This document shows, piece by piece, positions 1-11,737 of a stretch of DNA of 64,000 nt. The notes beneath the pieces were generated by a model that had not been told where the DNA came from, did not search any database, and saw only the letters and a list, made by a program, of their open reading frames with translations. The DNA is from Prorocentrum cordatum (lineage: Eukaryota; Sar; Dinophyceae; Prorocentrales; Prorocentraceae), in assembly GCA_963575745.1 (NCBI GenBank), contig CAUYUJ010001714.1:41517-105516 (forward strand), written 5' to 3'. The stretch's first letter is position 1, and every line of letters begins with the position of its first letter. A program made the translations under genes and the position numbers.

Positions 1-1194
1 AGGGCGCGGAGCCCAGCTTCGACCCTGGCGGGGACCCTGAAGGACGCCGAGCTCGCGCACAGAGTTCGGCCTCCGCATCAGCGAAGGCGCGGAGGAGGCC
101 GCGGGGCAGCTCGAGGTCGAGACCCGACGCGGGGACGCGGAGGAGACCCGACGCGACGCGAGGACGGCGTGGGCGCGGGTGCGGAGCAGCGCGAGGACGA
201 GCGAACGAGCGCTGAGTTCGGGCCGCGCGCGCGAGGCTGCGCGCCACATCAAGCAACGCAAGGTCGTCCAGACTGCGTGCCCTGTGGGCTCCAGCGAACA
301 AGCGCTTGAGTACGGGCCGGGCCCGTTGGCGCGGGCACGGAGCAGCGCAAGGCCCCGCTTCGGCGACTCCGAAAGCGCGGAGAAGGTCGAGGGCCCAGGG
401 GAAGAGGCACGGTGTCCAGCGCAGCGGCGGCGGCGGCGGCCGCAACGGCGCGACGGTGTGCAGGATACCTTCCAAAGCAGCTGAGGGGCACAGACGCCCT
501 GACCAAGTGCCATGAAGGCGTGGAAGCGGGCGATGGTGCCTTGGCTCTGACCTTGGCAAGGCTCGGAGGATATTCAAGGCAGGTGCGACGCGGCGGTGGA
601 CACAAAGCAGCTCGGGGAGCTTCGCTTCAGCACCTGCGCGGAAGAGGAGGAGGACCTGTTGCAGTGAGGGATCTCATTCTCTTCCTCCTGCCAGACCCCT
701 TTCCCTCCTCATGCGAAAGGCAATGATTCCAGTGAGGCATTGCGGCATTGAGGATCGTCGCAGCTCAGCTCTGTCGCAGTGGGTCGAGGGAAAAAGGGCA
801 GATCACCATGACTCGTATCGCCCGTGACCGTTTTCATTGCAGGGTATCCCAACTCCAATCGGACATATCTGGAACTCGAGGTAGGCCCCCTGCCAAGGAA
901 GTTGATTGGGGCCGCGGAGGTATATGGCTGGCGGGTAGGGCGACAATAAATACTCTGCCATATTTGGTGTTGAGTTCGCTCCAGCTCGTAGCTCCCGCGG
1001 GGAAACCAAGGCGGCGATGAGGTGCTAGACACCCTGGCTAGCCGACTCGATTCGCCGAGTATCCCGTACCCCCTTCCCTCCTCCCTCCTCCTCATCCTCA
1101 CATATTGGCTAGAGAAGGGGACCTCTGGCGACTTAATGATACAGCAGTGACAGCCCTCCTCCGTATCATCAACCCATTTCTCCCCACTCTCCTC
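1..1194. other. GC-rich unassigned sequence
   Basis: No gene can be supported here. The first ~720 bases are very GC-rich, with repeated CGCGAGGACG-like words. Open frames on both strands read as Ala/Arg/Gly-rich low-complexity peptides. From about 720 to 1190 the composition is more balanced, but frames are short and no motif is recognisable. Confidence 0.4.
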
Positions 1195-1200
1195 CCCACT

Positions 1201-1206
1201 CTCCTC

Positions 1207-1264
<58 letters not shown>

Positions 1265-1355
1265 TCCTCCTCCTCCTCCTCCTCCTCCTCCTCCTCCTCC
1301 TCCTCCTCCTCCTCCTCCTCCTCCTCCTCCTCCTCCTCCTCCTCCTCCTCCTCCT
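1201..1355. repeat. CTCGTC hexamer array passing into CTC microsatellite
   Basis: About 60 bases of (CTCGTC)n followed by about 90 bases of nearly perfect (CTC)n. The Leu, Arg and Ser homopolymer frames over it are by-products of the repeat. It lies just upstream of LINE-A. Confidence 0.95.
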
Positions 1356-1699
1356 AGGTGGCTCCTGTGCGGCCCCCCATTCGCCCCCCCCGCAGCCGTT
1401 TTCCCGCGGGGGCGCGGCGGGGCGCGCCGCGATCAGGAGCCCCCAGCCCCTGGTTTCCGCGCCAGGCGCGAGCGCGGCCGCTGGGGCGGCGGCGCGGCTG
1501 TACGCGGGAGGCTTGAGGCCGCGGTGGCCTCGCCTCGCCCGCAACGGCCATCTGGACGGGCCGCTGTCGGAGGTCACCATCCCCAGGGTGGCACCGACGC
1601 CTGAGGAGGCGGCGCAGCGCTGCCAGGCGCCTCCCGTGGTACCACCACGCTTCCTTGCTCCTGGACGTGCATCACGGGTCGAGAGTGCCAGCGCGCTCT
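1356..1699. other. GC-rich leader upstream of LINE-A
   Basis: GC-rich sequence between the CTC array and the first plausible LINE-A start codon. It may be the element's 5' untranslated region, but no promoter or target-site duplication can be identified by eye. Confidence 0.3.
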
Positions 1700-2658
1700 A
1701 TGGGCAAAAGTTCTGCCCGCACTCGGGACGATGATGCCAAGAGCCAAGCACCGTCGGGGAGATGGGCATGCATTGCCACTCGTCAATGCGGTTGTACGCG
1801 CAACTATCTTGACAATCCTCGTTGTTGGGCATGCGGGCGGGACAAGCAGGGGAGGCCATACCCTAGTGGAACCACCCCCTCTGGAGCCCGCCGCCAGCGC
1901 TCCTCGTCAGATGGTCGACGCAGTGCAGCAGCCAGCGACGACACAGGTGGGCCAGCACAACCTGCCCCTGCAGAGGTGGACGAGGTCACCACCGCGCGCC
2001 GTGCATTGGCAGCGCTGCGCAGGCTGCAGCTGGACGAGCAGTCGGACCTGGCGCGCAGTGCGCGCAAGCAGCTGGCGGAGGCCGAGCAACGGCAGCGCTC
2101 GACCCTTACGCCAGATGACATGCTTCGCCGCGCTCTGGATCGCATGGCTGCGAAACAAGAAGAACATGATACCTCGCCAGTCATGTCAAGACGCTCAGCG
2201 ATGACCTGTGCGCCAAGAGGGCGGAGTTGGAGACCGCAGCCCAGGAGCTGCCCAATATCCAGCTGGAGGTCGCGTCGGCGCGCACGGCAGTCACGGCAGC
2301 CGCGCAGACCCCGCCTGCAGGACCTGATGCCCTCGAGCTTGAGAAGGCGTTTGGGCGGCTGCAGGGAGCGGTGGCAGCTGCACCTGCTGCGGCCGGGGCT
2401 GGCAATGCAGTCGCCATGCTGGACTCGATCCGCACCCAAATGGCCGCCCTTCAGAGGGCTCTGGCTGCGCAGGGGCGGCTCGCCGCTGGCCAGGACGCGC
2501 CTCCGCCCGCCCCTCCTGCTCATGATCGCGCTGGTGGCGCGCCAGACGGAGCTCACCCCTGGGATGATGCTCCCGAACAAGACGCTGCAGCCCCTTCCAC
2601 ACCCGCACTGGCCAGCCGCGCGCAGCAGCGACCTGCGGGGGATGGTCCACCTGGATAG
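1700..2658 (+). pseudogene. LINE-A N-terminal region: Cys-rich finger and coiled coil
   Basis: The chosen start is the ATG at 1700 (MGKSSARTRDDD), since upstream codons in this frame look non-coding. Residues ~20-45 hold a W-x-C, C-x-C, then CWACG pattern resembling the RanBP2-type or knuckle-like fingers at the start of other dinoflagellate LINE ORFs. A charged Leu/Gln/Glu-rich helix follows (LDEQSDLARSARKQLAEAEQ). At about 2180-2230 the coding signal shifts by one base into another frame, where an Ala/Leu-rich helical segment runs to 2658. In an intact LINE this region would bind RNA or mediate assembly; that role is inferred. From 2659 to about 3146 the frame is broken and nothing is recognisable. 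Confidence 0.6.
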
Positions 2659-3146
2659 CGGCCTGGGCTACATGTCGTTTGCCCGCTTCGGCATTGACAT
2701 CGTCTTTCGACGGCCAGCCGAGGCGCGCCTCTTCCTCAGTCAATGGCGATTCTCTTCGGCCACAAGGGCCTATAACCACCTCAGGTGCTGGCGGCTACCA
2801 TGCACCTTATGAAGGTGGGGTTCCCGGGCGGCTGGTAGGAACACCAGCTGATTCGACGGCTTCTTCTTCCTCGCGGCATGTGTGCCAGGCTGGTGGCGGC
2901 CCAGACGGCGTGCGTGACCTTGCACTTCTGGCGCCTGGTTCGGCCTCGGGTCTGGAGCGTGGGCCCATCGCTCCGTCGAACATCCTCTATACGTACGGCC
3001 TGCCGACCCAGTCTGCATCTTTCAGTTTCCGCCCTACGGCGAGCTCTCCGATTGTCCAGGTCGTCAACAGACAGGGAGTTGCATAATCTTGGCCTGCGCT
3101 TCGTCCACCAGGTGAACGCCTTCCCGACTACACGGAGATCATCGGC

Positions 3147-4090
3147 TTGGTCGCTCAGGAGGCGCCACCTGGCCCACTCCCGCAGGTTGGTGATGCTGTT
3201 GTTGCCCCTGCGCTGATGCAGCCTCGTCCTGACGTGGCTCGTCTCCTGACCGTGGTTGGGCGCCGACCATGGAGGCGAGCCAAGAAAGGTGCTGCTGCCT
3301 CGGCCAAGGCCAACAAAGGCATCACTATCGCAACCTTCAACTCCAGCGGCTGGCCTCAGGCTCAGGACTTCCTTGCTTCAGTTGGCACAGCCACTGTTGT
3401 CATGATTCAAGAGCACAAGCTACGCGGCGACGCTCTCTTGAGGGCCCAGGAGTGGGCCGCTGCTAATGGATGAAAACCTCTCATGAGTGCGGCGCTGTCA
3501 GGCGAGGCTCGATCTTCGAAGGGCGGCGTGGGAATATTTGTACGTCCTCACGTTGGTGTTACAGTGCCTGCTGGTGCGGCCCCACATGATATCATTCCAG
3601 GCTTCTGATGCAGTTCATATCCATGCGGGCCCCAGGCATGGGTTCCTCGCTGTGGCGCTTTACAAGGAGCAAGGATTGGGTCTTTCGGGTCACAATTATG
3701 ACAAGGCCGCTGCGGTTGGCGAGTTTCTATCATATCATAGGCTACCGTACATGCTTGCAGCGGACTGGAACATGCCACCTTCGGATTTGAGTGATAGTGG
3801 TCTATGCGACAGACTTCGTGGCCGGTTGACAGCATGTGATCAAGGCACATATAGAGATCCCAAGACAGGCCGTGAGACCACTCTTGGTAACTTGATGGCC
3901 TCTGACGCGATTGCCGCTGCGCTCGGTGAGCCGCGCCAGGTCGTGGAATTTCCGCCCAGGAACCACTGCGCCATCATGGTCAGGCTGCAGGGCGGTGTCC
4001 GCGCGCGCAGTCACCGTGCTGGCAGGACCACAGGCTTTCCCGCCCTCCCCTGTCGCCAAGGATATGAAGGATTGCGAGGAGCGCGATGAG
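3147..4090 (+). pseudogene. LINE-A EEP/APE endonuclease domain (frameshifted)
   Basis: The nuclease that nicks target DNA in target-primed reverse transcription. The first half is in one frame: ITIATFNSSGW (Asn motif, ~3321-3353) then MIQEHKL with the catalytic-type Glu at 3411-3413, and GGVGIFVRPHVGV near 3510-3550. An in-frame TGA at 3471-3473 interrupts it, and a TGA near 3606 ends that frame. The second half is one frame over: ADWNMPP with the Asp at 3763-3765, then the final NHCAIM with the His at 3964-3966. All four motif regions are visible, so the domain was once complete. It runs into the RT region by another frame change near 3970-4090. Confidence 0.8.
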
Positions 4091-6753
4091 GATGGAGAGA
4101 TCACCTTCGAGGCCCCGCTGGGTGCACCTGACATTTCCTGGGAGCATTTCATGCGTGATGTTGAAGCGCAGATGTTTGGTTACCCCCGTGTCCATGATGA
4201 TCGGCTTGCCGTTCTCAGTCGACAGTTGCATGATGGTGTCGAGACCGAGCTCGCGCCTATCTTTTGCAAGGGGGCTTCTGAGGCGTCTAAGCACCTGGGC
4301 CGTGCAGCAGGCCCTAAGTATCGGCAGTCGACGGCGGGTGGGGCCCTCGCTAGGCATCAACCTTCGGGCACCTCCTACTCTCGGGCGCCCAGGCCCCTCG
4401 GGCTCCGCGCGCGCGACGTTCGTCTTGCCCTTCCTCGAGGGGCGGTTGCCTTCATTCGGGCCTGGTCTTTCCTTCAGGATGTCATTGGGGCTCGCCGTCG
4501 GGACGGTCGATTGCGAAAGGTAATGCCCCACGAGGTGCGCGCCATAGCGGTCCATTTGCTGGCCTCAACGTTTCGGGGGGCCCAGCAATTCTGGGACCAC
4601 CATTTGCGATTCGTAGGGCTCTACCTCAGTCGACTGGCGGAACAAGAGGAGCGCAGACTGGCCCCAGCTAGATCGCGCGCCTTTCGTCGGTGGATTCGGA
4701 CCAAGTTTACTTCGCAGCCTGGACCTGTCCATCGCTGGACCAAGCCTCGCGGGCGGCTCCTCTCCGATGTTGATACTTCCCTCGGGCCAACTAGGTTGCC
4801 AGGCGACGTCGTCGAATCTCAGCGGGACCCCTGGGCAAACATCTGGGAAGCTCGGGATTATGAGGACCTCGCCCTCTGCGGGAGTCTCTTTCAGGACGGG
4901 CTATCTGATGAGAAGATCCAGGAGTTGAGGCACCTCTGCGAGAATGGCCCTATGCCCCCGCCGCTCCAGATGCCCCAACTACGCGCTGCTGCGCATCAAT
5001 ATCCGCGACGCGCGGCCATAGGGGCCGATCGATTCGGGCCTCGCCATTGGGCTTATGTATACATAATGGGGCGTTGGCTGCTCTTGGGTCTCTGCTGCAT
5101 CTCTGCGAAGTCTTTGGGAACTGGCCAGGCATCTGTCGGGGGGTGCATGCGGCGCTGCTCGCGAGGCCCCATGGGGGGCTTCAGGCCGATCGCTTTATTG
5201 GCCTCGGTCTACAGGTTATGGTCTCAGGCGCGTTTGTCTTGGGTACGGACATGGGCCTCGCAACTGAACAGGCCTCACATCGCCCTTGGGACGCAGATAT
5301 CTACCACGGATGTAGCAGCCAGAGTTCTAGCCCAGAGCGGGGCTGGACCACCGCCCACGGGCGTTGAGCATGCCTCTTTGCGCGCCATCGTCGACATCGC
5401 CAAATGTTTCGATGAGGTGCCGTGGGACGGTGCGTTGACTTCCGCTTCCTATCAGGGATCCCCAGGCCAGTTAATGGCGCTGGCTTTCCGCATGCACTCC
5501 AGCTCCAGGAGGCGCGTCTGGGACGGAGCGTTCTCGGCGACCACGTATGCGCGCAGAGGGATACTCCCAGGATGTGCCTTCGCCACGTTCATTCTCCAAT
5601 GTATTATGTCGGGGCCTTTCGACTCCCTTTTCGCGCGCACGGATGCGATAGGGCGTGCTCTCGACCTATACGCCGACGACATTGCGGTCTCTGTGTATGG
5701 CTCTGTTTCCAAGGTTTACCAGGGCTCCGTGGAGCTCCTGCGAATGCTTTGTTGCGGCCCTTAATGGACTTGGTCCCCCTGCGGCGCCTGAGAAGATGGA
5801 AGTGACGTCTAGCGTTCCTCGGTTGGGCCGGGCTGTATGCAACAAGCTTCGGGCCATGGGCCACCGTTGTTCGACGGCGCTGGAGGCTCTTGGGATCGAG
5901 ATTGGGTCGGGACGTCCAATCAAATATTCCAGGCTAAGGTCGAGGGTACGCAGCACTTTCCGACGCGTGCCTAGGTTCCTCTCTGTTCGCCGCGCTGGTG
6001 CTGTTTCCACGCGGTTTGTGCGCCGGGCCGTCTCGCCCGCGGCGACGCGCGGCATAAGCGCGCACGGTGCGCCATCACAGCTCGTTAACAAGATGCGCAC
6101 GCTACTTCGTCATTCCTGGCATGCGCCAGGTGGGTCGACGTCTGCGTGGGCCACGTCCTGTTTGCAAAGTCCCCTATATTCGGATCCCCAGATTGCAGCG
6201 TGGTCTTCTCCCATACATCAGTGGGCGCTTCTTCGCAGGGATAGGGCGGTACCTGGCGATGTCTTGCAGCGAGCGTGGCGGAAGCAGATGCAGATTGTTC
6301 ATCGTGCCGAGCGCCCCTGGACGAAAGTCGCTGGCCATGCTGGGGCCACCCTTCTGCCTTCTGGCCCTGCGGGGCCTGAAATGGCGATCCACCGCCGGCC
6401 ACGTTTTCGTGACTGACCAAGGTGAGACGCTCAACCTCTACCAGGGAGCTCCCTCCACGATCCTCCATCTGGCTTGGGAGTCCTCTATGCGTCGTCTTTG
6501 GGAGCTCTGGCCAGCTCGCTCGCAAGGCCCCAGCGAGCCCGCGCCCCCGAAGGCTCCTGAGGGATATTGGATCGAGCCCATCATCAAGTTACTGGCCCAC
6601 GAGGAGCCCCATGTCGAGGAGGACGATGGGGAGATATCAATGGACGATGGGGGACTTGATACGGAACGTCTTGGGAGTCGGCCCACGTATGATACTCCTA
6701 GCGGGGACCCATTGGGTACTGCGTCCACTTGGAAGCCCACAGCGAAAGAGTAA
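4080..6753 (+). pseudogene. LINE-A reverse transcriptase and thumb/connection region
   Basis: RNA-dependent DNA polymerase of the element. One frame stays open to 5764. It carries the finger motif GGFRPIALLASVYRLW (~5175-5225), palm motif A VDIAKCFDEV with the catalytic Asp at 5393-5395, motif B RRGILPGCA (~5552-5578) and motif C LYADDIAV with YADD at 5669-5680. All catalytic carboxylates are retained. After 5764 the coding signal jumps to a second frame (thumb, to about 6416) and then a third (~6330-6753, with GPPFCLLALRGLKW and an acidic linker). The three frames join with one-base shifts, so the domain is complete in content but broken as a gene. Confidence 0.9.
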
Positions 6754-6759
6754 GGTCTG

Positions 6760-7574
6760 GCAAGAGCTGTAGTGCCAGGGGGACTCCTGCACGACTTAAG
6801 ATGCATGGGCATTGCGATACCGACGAGTGCCCGCTCTGCCACGGTGGACCTTGCGATACACATCACCTCGTGCCCGAGTGCGCGGCCTTTCAGCAAAAGA
6901 GAGAGGGGCGCTTTGCATTGATCGATCTTCGTGGATTCCCGTGTTGTGCTAGAGGCGACTGGTTATGGGCTCGCGGTCTTCTTCCTAGGACCTACTCCCC
7001 TGCTCTTCCCCCTCGTGACCGGGGCACCTTGCGCGGGCACCCTTTCGGCCTCGCGGGCCGCGTCTTCACGGACGGGGCCCGCCGCGAGTTAGGGGGCTGG
7101 CCGGGAAGTTCGCGAGCGGGGCGGGGTTCATTCAGCTCGGACGTGGTGGGGTTGTTGAGACGGCTGTCTATGGAGCTCTACCTGGACCTCTCCAGATTTC
7201 ACCCAGAGCTGAAATGCCTGTCATCCTCCAGGCCCTCTCGGCCTACCTCCCCCCTGCAACCATAGTCACTGATTATAAAAGGGGTGATCGATGGCCTTGA
7301 TGAGGGCCGAGCGCGGTGCGCAGCGCCCTGCAGGACGAATGTTGACCTTTGGGCGAGCCTCTGGGGCAAGATGGACGACCCCGGGGGCTCGCAGGCTGTT
7401 TCTTTCGAGCACTGCCGCGGTCATCAGCGCGGCCGCGGCGAGCTCGCCAGAGGCAACCGATGGGCTGACGCCGCTGCGACCAAGGGGAGGGGCCTCCACG
7501 CGGCTGGCAAAGAGGCGAGGACCGCTATGCCCATCGCGCATAAGAGTCTCAGCTGGCAGGGCCCCCACGCATGA
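6760..7574 (+). pseudogene. LINE-A CCHC knuckle and RNase H domain (frameshifted)
   Basis: At 6826-6881 the peptide ECPLCHGGPCDTHHLVPEC forms a Cys/His knuckle of the kind that follows RT in many LINEs. An RNase H fold follows, which would degrade RNA in the RNA:DNA hybrid. Its first Asp is in RVFTDGARRE (codon 7071-7073), the Glu in RAEMPVILQAL (7211-7213), the second Asp in IVTDYK (7271-7273), and the last Asp in GNRWADAAATKG (7467-7469), preceded by HCRGHQ. The four acidic positions lie in three frames, so at least two indels separate them. The order and spacing match RNase H well. Confidence 0.82.
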
Positions 7575-8653
7575 CACAGTCGCCCGCCGCCCCCGAAGGA
7601 AGCCACAGGATCCCCCTCCCCCTGGTGTTGCTGAACATATGCGGCATGTCATGTGCCAGGTCCCTAGTCGTGCCATCCATAGATGTATGTACTGTAAGAT
7701 TGGGGCTAAGACCACCCGTCGGATTGATAAGCTCCACTCGCTCTGCTGCGCTGCTCGCCTTCGGGCGCTGGAGGCTACGTCTGTACCCGTGCCTGCGCAG
7801 CTTCCGAAGGGGGGCGTGGGTGGCGTTGGCCTCTTGACTGAGGCGCCGCGGGTTGACCCTGTGCCTCTCGTCCCTGGGGCCTGTTGGAGCCGAGGGGCCT
7901 GGCCCCCCAGCCCCGACAGGGAGTCCTGGCAGCGAAGGGCTTGGGCAAGACCGCGGGGGGGGGACCTGGAGGCTGCTCATGCTGGGAGGGGCGATGGTAG
8001 CCGCCCTGCTCCTCCCTCCCCTGTGTTTGTCGACGTGTCGGACCTGTCTCGGTCGGCGTGTCGGCCCCGTCGTTCGTCGAGTCGGTCGCCCTCGTTCTCC
8101 GACGAGGGTGGTCGTCGCGTTCGGCCACGTGTCTCCTTTGATCCTATAAGGCTTGCTCAGTCAGTCGCCAGACCAGTGCAGCCTTTCGGGGGGCGTCCGT
8201 GACATCAGCTCCGTGGGAGACCATCCAGATAAGAGGCGCCGTGTTGGAGGCAAAGGGCTTAATTCCAGGCCCTCCCTTGTCTCTACCACGATCCCCCGCT
8301 GTGCCGTGCCCAGTCAGGGTCCCATTCCTGCAGACGCTGCCAGGGGCCAACGGCTCTGGGTGGCGCCCTCCCAGGTCGCGTTGTGCATCTTTTGCGGGTT
8401 TTTCACGACGGGCGCGGCGGGGCATGCATTAACTGATTGTATTCCCTGCCAGCCTGGCTACTCGGCCTCAGAGAGGGCCAAGCGAAATAGGAAACAGTTG
8501 CTCGCTGACTTTCACCCAGCTGATGAAGGGCGCGCGGATTCCAGACGGATCCCAGCGCCGCGGCCCCTCCTGCCCACGGATCCTGAGGTCCATTGGGTCA
8601 GGCTCCGTCTTCCAGCGGTAGTTTCGGGTCGCGCATCCGTTTCTGAGGAGTGA
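7575..8653 (+). pseudogene. LINE-A C-terminal Cys/His finger region
   Basis: Downstream of RNase H one frame contains HRCMYCKIGAKTTRRIDKLHSLC (~7677-7745), then a Pro/Ser/Arg-rich linker. A second frame (8153-8653) holds VALCIFCGFFTTGAAGHALTDC with a Cys-x2-Cys start. This second finger is followed by basic residues and LLADFHP. The pattern W/LC-x2-CGFF, then a Cys, then a basic Leu/Pro tail recurs at the C-terminus of LINE-D2 at 55193-55330, so it is a shared terminal module. Stop is at 8651-8653. DNA or RNA binding is likely but inferred. Confidence 0.6.
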
Positions 8654-9334
8654 GGGGCTGGGCCACGAGAGTGGAGCATCCTCCTGGTGTGATCCCCGTG
8701 GACCTACTCATTCGTGCCCCCTCCTCCTCCTTTTTCTTTGGGCCTGCGTCAGCCCCGTGAACCTACGGTGGGGGATGGCGGCCTAACTGGCCCTTGGTGT
8801 TTCGCCTGCGCCTCATCCTTCTTCTGTGCACGCCTAGCGCTTGGTGACTTTCGCGGCGTCGCCAATGCAGTGCCGTACCCTCCTCCTCCTCCTCCTCCTC
8901 ATCCTCGGCTTCTTCGTATTAGTGTTATGGTTATTGCTGTTGCTCTGAACCGTATTATTACTATCCTGAGTAGTGAACGTTTTCTTCTTGATCAATCGTA
9001 GTAGTGTTCATCTTAATACGCCCATGATTTACTCGTACTATGTGTTCGTGTGGTGATTCGTACTCAGATTGGTCGTATTAGCAACATGATGATTCGTCGC
9101 AGTATTAGTACTGTTTGTAATAGTATTGATAGTTGTCGTAGTCAGTCGGTTCCGTGTTTTTCTTCGTCATAATATGAGTAGTAGTGTTAACATTAAGATT
9201 AGTTTGTTGCGAATTAGTTAGATTCGTCCTCCTCCTCTTATGATGAGTAACATTAATGTTGCTCATGTTATTGTTAAAGTTATGAACAGTGTTAGCCTTC
9301 TTCTTAGTGTTATACGTAAGAAGAAGATTAGTAT
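8654..9334. other. LINE-A 3' flank, CTC stretch and AT-rich island
   Basis: No gene is visible. A short CTC run lies at about 8881-8911. From about 8915 to 9330 composition turns sharply AT-rich, with degenerate words such as TATTAGTGTTA and GTAGTAGTG, as if an old RTY-type trinucleotide array had decayed. It may include the tail of LINE-A. Confidence 0.45.
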
Positions 9335-10249
9335 TCCTCCTCCTCCTCCTCCACCTCCTCCGCCTCCGCCTCCTCCTCCTCCTCTACCTCCTCGCCGTGC
9401 CCATCGTAAGTTTCGCCGTTATCGCCTCTGCGCGGGCCGCGTAGTTCTCACTTCGCCAAGGTCGTCGACAGCGGGGCCGCGCGCGAGCGCCTTTCGTTCG
9501 CTAGGTGGGAACGCGCTCCAATCCCAATAACAGGTTGTGTCGCAACTGATCATCATGTTATGGGAGGGAGACTGGAAATAGGCGGGGCCCTCTGACTTGC
9601 TCGGCCTGGCTAACCTCGACCTCCTCCTCCTCCTCCTCCTCCCCCTCCTCCTCCTCCTCCTCCTCCTCCTCCTCGTGTCCCCTCCTATGTCCCCTCCTCC
9701 TCCCCATCCCTTCCCCCTGTCCCTGTGGTCTTGCCCCCTCCCCCCTGCGGCGTGGTGCGCTCCGTCAGGAACAGCGGGGAACCGGCCATCAGGGCCCCGC
9801 GCTTACTCATCCTCGGGGGGGGTGCGACGGGAGGAAAGGAACAGGAATAGGAACAGGCTCTTCCAAGTAGAGGTCCAGAAAACTACTGCAGTTGACCCCG
9901 AGGCGCCTGCTCAGCTGTGCTGCGCTGCTTCGGCCAGAGACCCTGCTCGAGTCGCGACAAGTAAGCCGCTGCATGGGGAGCCAATTGCTGAGAGCATGGC
10001 TTCGACAGCTCACGCATGGCAGCACGAGCACAGAAACCACAACGCTGACAAAACAAAACACTTTGGGCCCTCTGGTGCCTCATTGAATGTGTCCCATGTG
10101 CCCCCACACACCCCGCGATATGGAGCTGCCAGGGTGGAGGGAGGGAGGGAGACGCAGATACCCTTCACTAGCGGCGTCGAAAGCCCCAGCCCCATATATC
10201 AGCACCGAGCAGAGGCCGGAGTCCGCCTGGATAATCGGAGAAGGGAGAC
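9335..10249. other. CCT and CTC arrays with unassigned sequence between
   Basis: A (CCT)n array lies at 9335-9393 and a (CTC)n array at about 9619-9675. Between and after them is GC-rich DNA without a supported gene. Frames that run through the arrays encode Pro or Leu homopolymers and are discounted. Confidence 0.6.
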
Positions 10250-10700
10250 GGCGGGTGAAAGTAGGGGGGGGGGCGACTGCTCCAGCTTTGCGAGCGGCTC
10301 ACGAAGGGAGGGAGGGAGGAAGGCAGGATAGCGACGACGAAGGCGACGACGAAGAGAAGCAGCACCTTTGGTATTTGCAGCTGCCGCTTCCAAAGGGGGG
10401 AGGGGGGGGAGCGGGAGACGGAGGAGGGTCGACGACGACGAGGGGGAGAGGGAAGCAGCGAAGCACGAGGGCGAAAGGGAAGGAGACGATGGACAAGCAG
10501 CCAAAAATAAGAAGGAGGACGCGTAGGAAAGGGAGGATGGAGAGGAGGAAGTGGCGGACAACGACAACGGGAGGAAGAGGAGCAGAAGCAGCTGCAACTG
10601 CCGGCGAGACGAGTAGGATGGGGAAGGGGCAGGCGGAGAAGGGTAGTCGTGAGAGAAGGAAGAAGCGAAGTAGGAAGAAGGCGAGAAGGATAATGATAAT
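10250..10700. repeat. Degenerate purine-rich (GGA/GAR) tract
   Basis: The + strand is strongly purine-rich, with GGAGG, GAAGG and GACGACGA words. Frames through it encode Arg/Lys/Glu or, antisense, Ser/Pro/Leu. It is a decayed trinucleotide array oriented opposite to most others in the window. Confidence 0.7.
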
Positions 10701-11737
10701 CAAGAAAGGAAGGTCACGTGATATGTATATTAGAGAGGTGGATATGTGGCCGCGCAACTTGACGGGAGCCGTTACATCAACTGCTGATGTGGGGATGCTT
10801 GCAACAATGCTTAGACGTAAAACTTGCCAGCGTCGGTCCCAAGTAGTGAGTGCAAGCAATCTGCATGTGTGACCCGCACAAGCTATGTGATACGCGGTGC
10901 AACTACGTGGCGCCTTCTGTAGCATGCAAGTCATGAGAATCGCATCCGCGCATCTTAGAAAACCTATGGCTGTGCGATGAGTTCGACGTGCGCGCTCGGA
11001 GACTCGCGCATGCGGCCGCATGGCATTGGCTGACAGAGATGGCGGGCGCGCGATGCGTGTTGAACGTTTGCGACATGCGCGTGCGTATGGCACGTATTGC
11101 TTCATTTGACACAGTGGCCAAGAACGCATGATTGTTTTATGTCAGCGCGTGCGCGCGAACAGAATTTGCAATTCTCTCTTGAAAATCATATGGTGCTGAG
11201 AGGCGGTGAACAGCGATGTCTAGAGTATGTTCAAGCCCAACTGGTTTGAGTGATTCTGACATGCATGCGCGGTAGCGCGCGCATGTGCCCAGCATACTAC
11301 GTGCTGCAATAGGTTATCAGAGAACACACGTCTTAGATCACGCATGCGCACCTGGAAGAAGGCGAAGCCATGCCAGGACTGGCTAGCATGCCATTGCTTG
11401 AAATTGTGGATGAAAGGTCGTGCAGGTAAATAAGACAAGTGCGCGGAGGAGTGCCGCTAACCCTGGCCTCGGTGCAAAGAGCAGATGTAGCACAGCGTTA
11501 CAATATACTAGATGGATTCCCTTTGAATATTCGCCTATTCACGTTACCTGCGCCGTACACTGTTGCACCACATCTGATGTGGTGCAAACAAAAATGCGGC
11601 ACAAGTAAGTGTGAAAAATTGAAGCCCTGCAAAACCCATGATCGAGCAAGCATCCCACCCAATCGGCAACTGGCTGGCAAATCTCAACTGTCGCAACGAG
11701 GCGAGAACCCGTGTCATGGAGCTCCCTGACTCGGGCG
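10701..11737. other. Unassigned sequence with GGTGCAA-containing dispersed repeat
   Basis: Balanced composition, no supported gene. Short words recur: ACGCGGTGCAACTACGTGG near 10891, CATACTACGTGCTGCAAT at 11293-11310, and a GGTGCAA palindrome at 11563-11587. A near-identical 18-mer (one mismatch) lies at 34205-34222, so part of this region belongs to a dispersed family. Confidence 0.45.
11563..11587. repeat. Perfect 12-bp inverted repeat around GGTGCAA
   Basis: TTGCACCACATC is followed by one T and then its exact reverse complement GATGTGGTGCAA. It may be a protein-binding palindrome or a hairpin end of a small element; the function is unknown. Confidence 0.85.

Larger units (their letters stand above)
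1700..8653 (+). mobile_element. LINE-A: decayed APE-type non-LTR retrotransposon with RNase H
   Basis: A ~7 kb element whose conceptual translation, followed through several reading frames, gives a complete LINE order: N-terminal Cys-rich finger, coiled coil, exonuclease-endonuclease-phosphatase (EEP/APE) nuclease, reverse transcriptase with YADD, CCHC knuckle, RNase H and two C-terminal Cys/His fingers. APE plus RNase H is typical of I-group-like LINEs. At least five frame changes and one in-frame nonsense codon (3471-3473, in place of an expected Trp) show it cannot now encode a functional protein. A CTC array lies 345 bases upstream of the start, and CTC repeats begin again about 230 bases downstream. 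No poly(A) tail or target-site duplication is evident. Confidence 0.88.

Noticed and set aside
1105-1734. Leu-rich frame that might suggest a membrane protein
   Set aside because: The Leu run is a CTC array; the remainder is Ala/Arg-rich GC-driven sequence.
10087-11129. Overlapping 261- and 276-codon frames on opposite strands
   Set aside because: Low-complexity Arg/Lys/Glu versus Ser/Pro/Leu from a purine tract; no conserved pattern.
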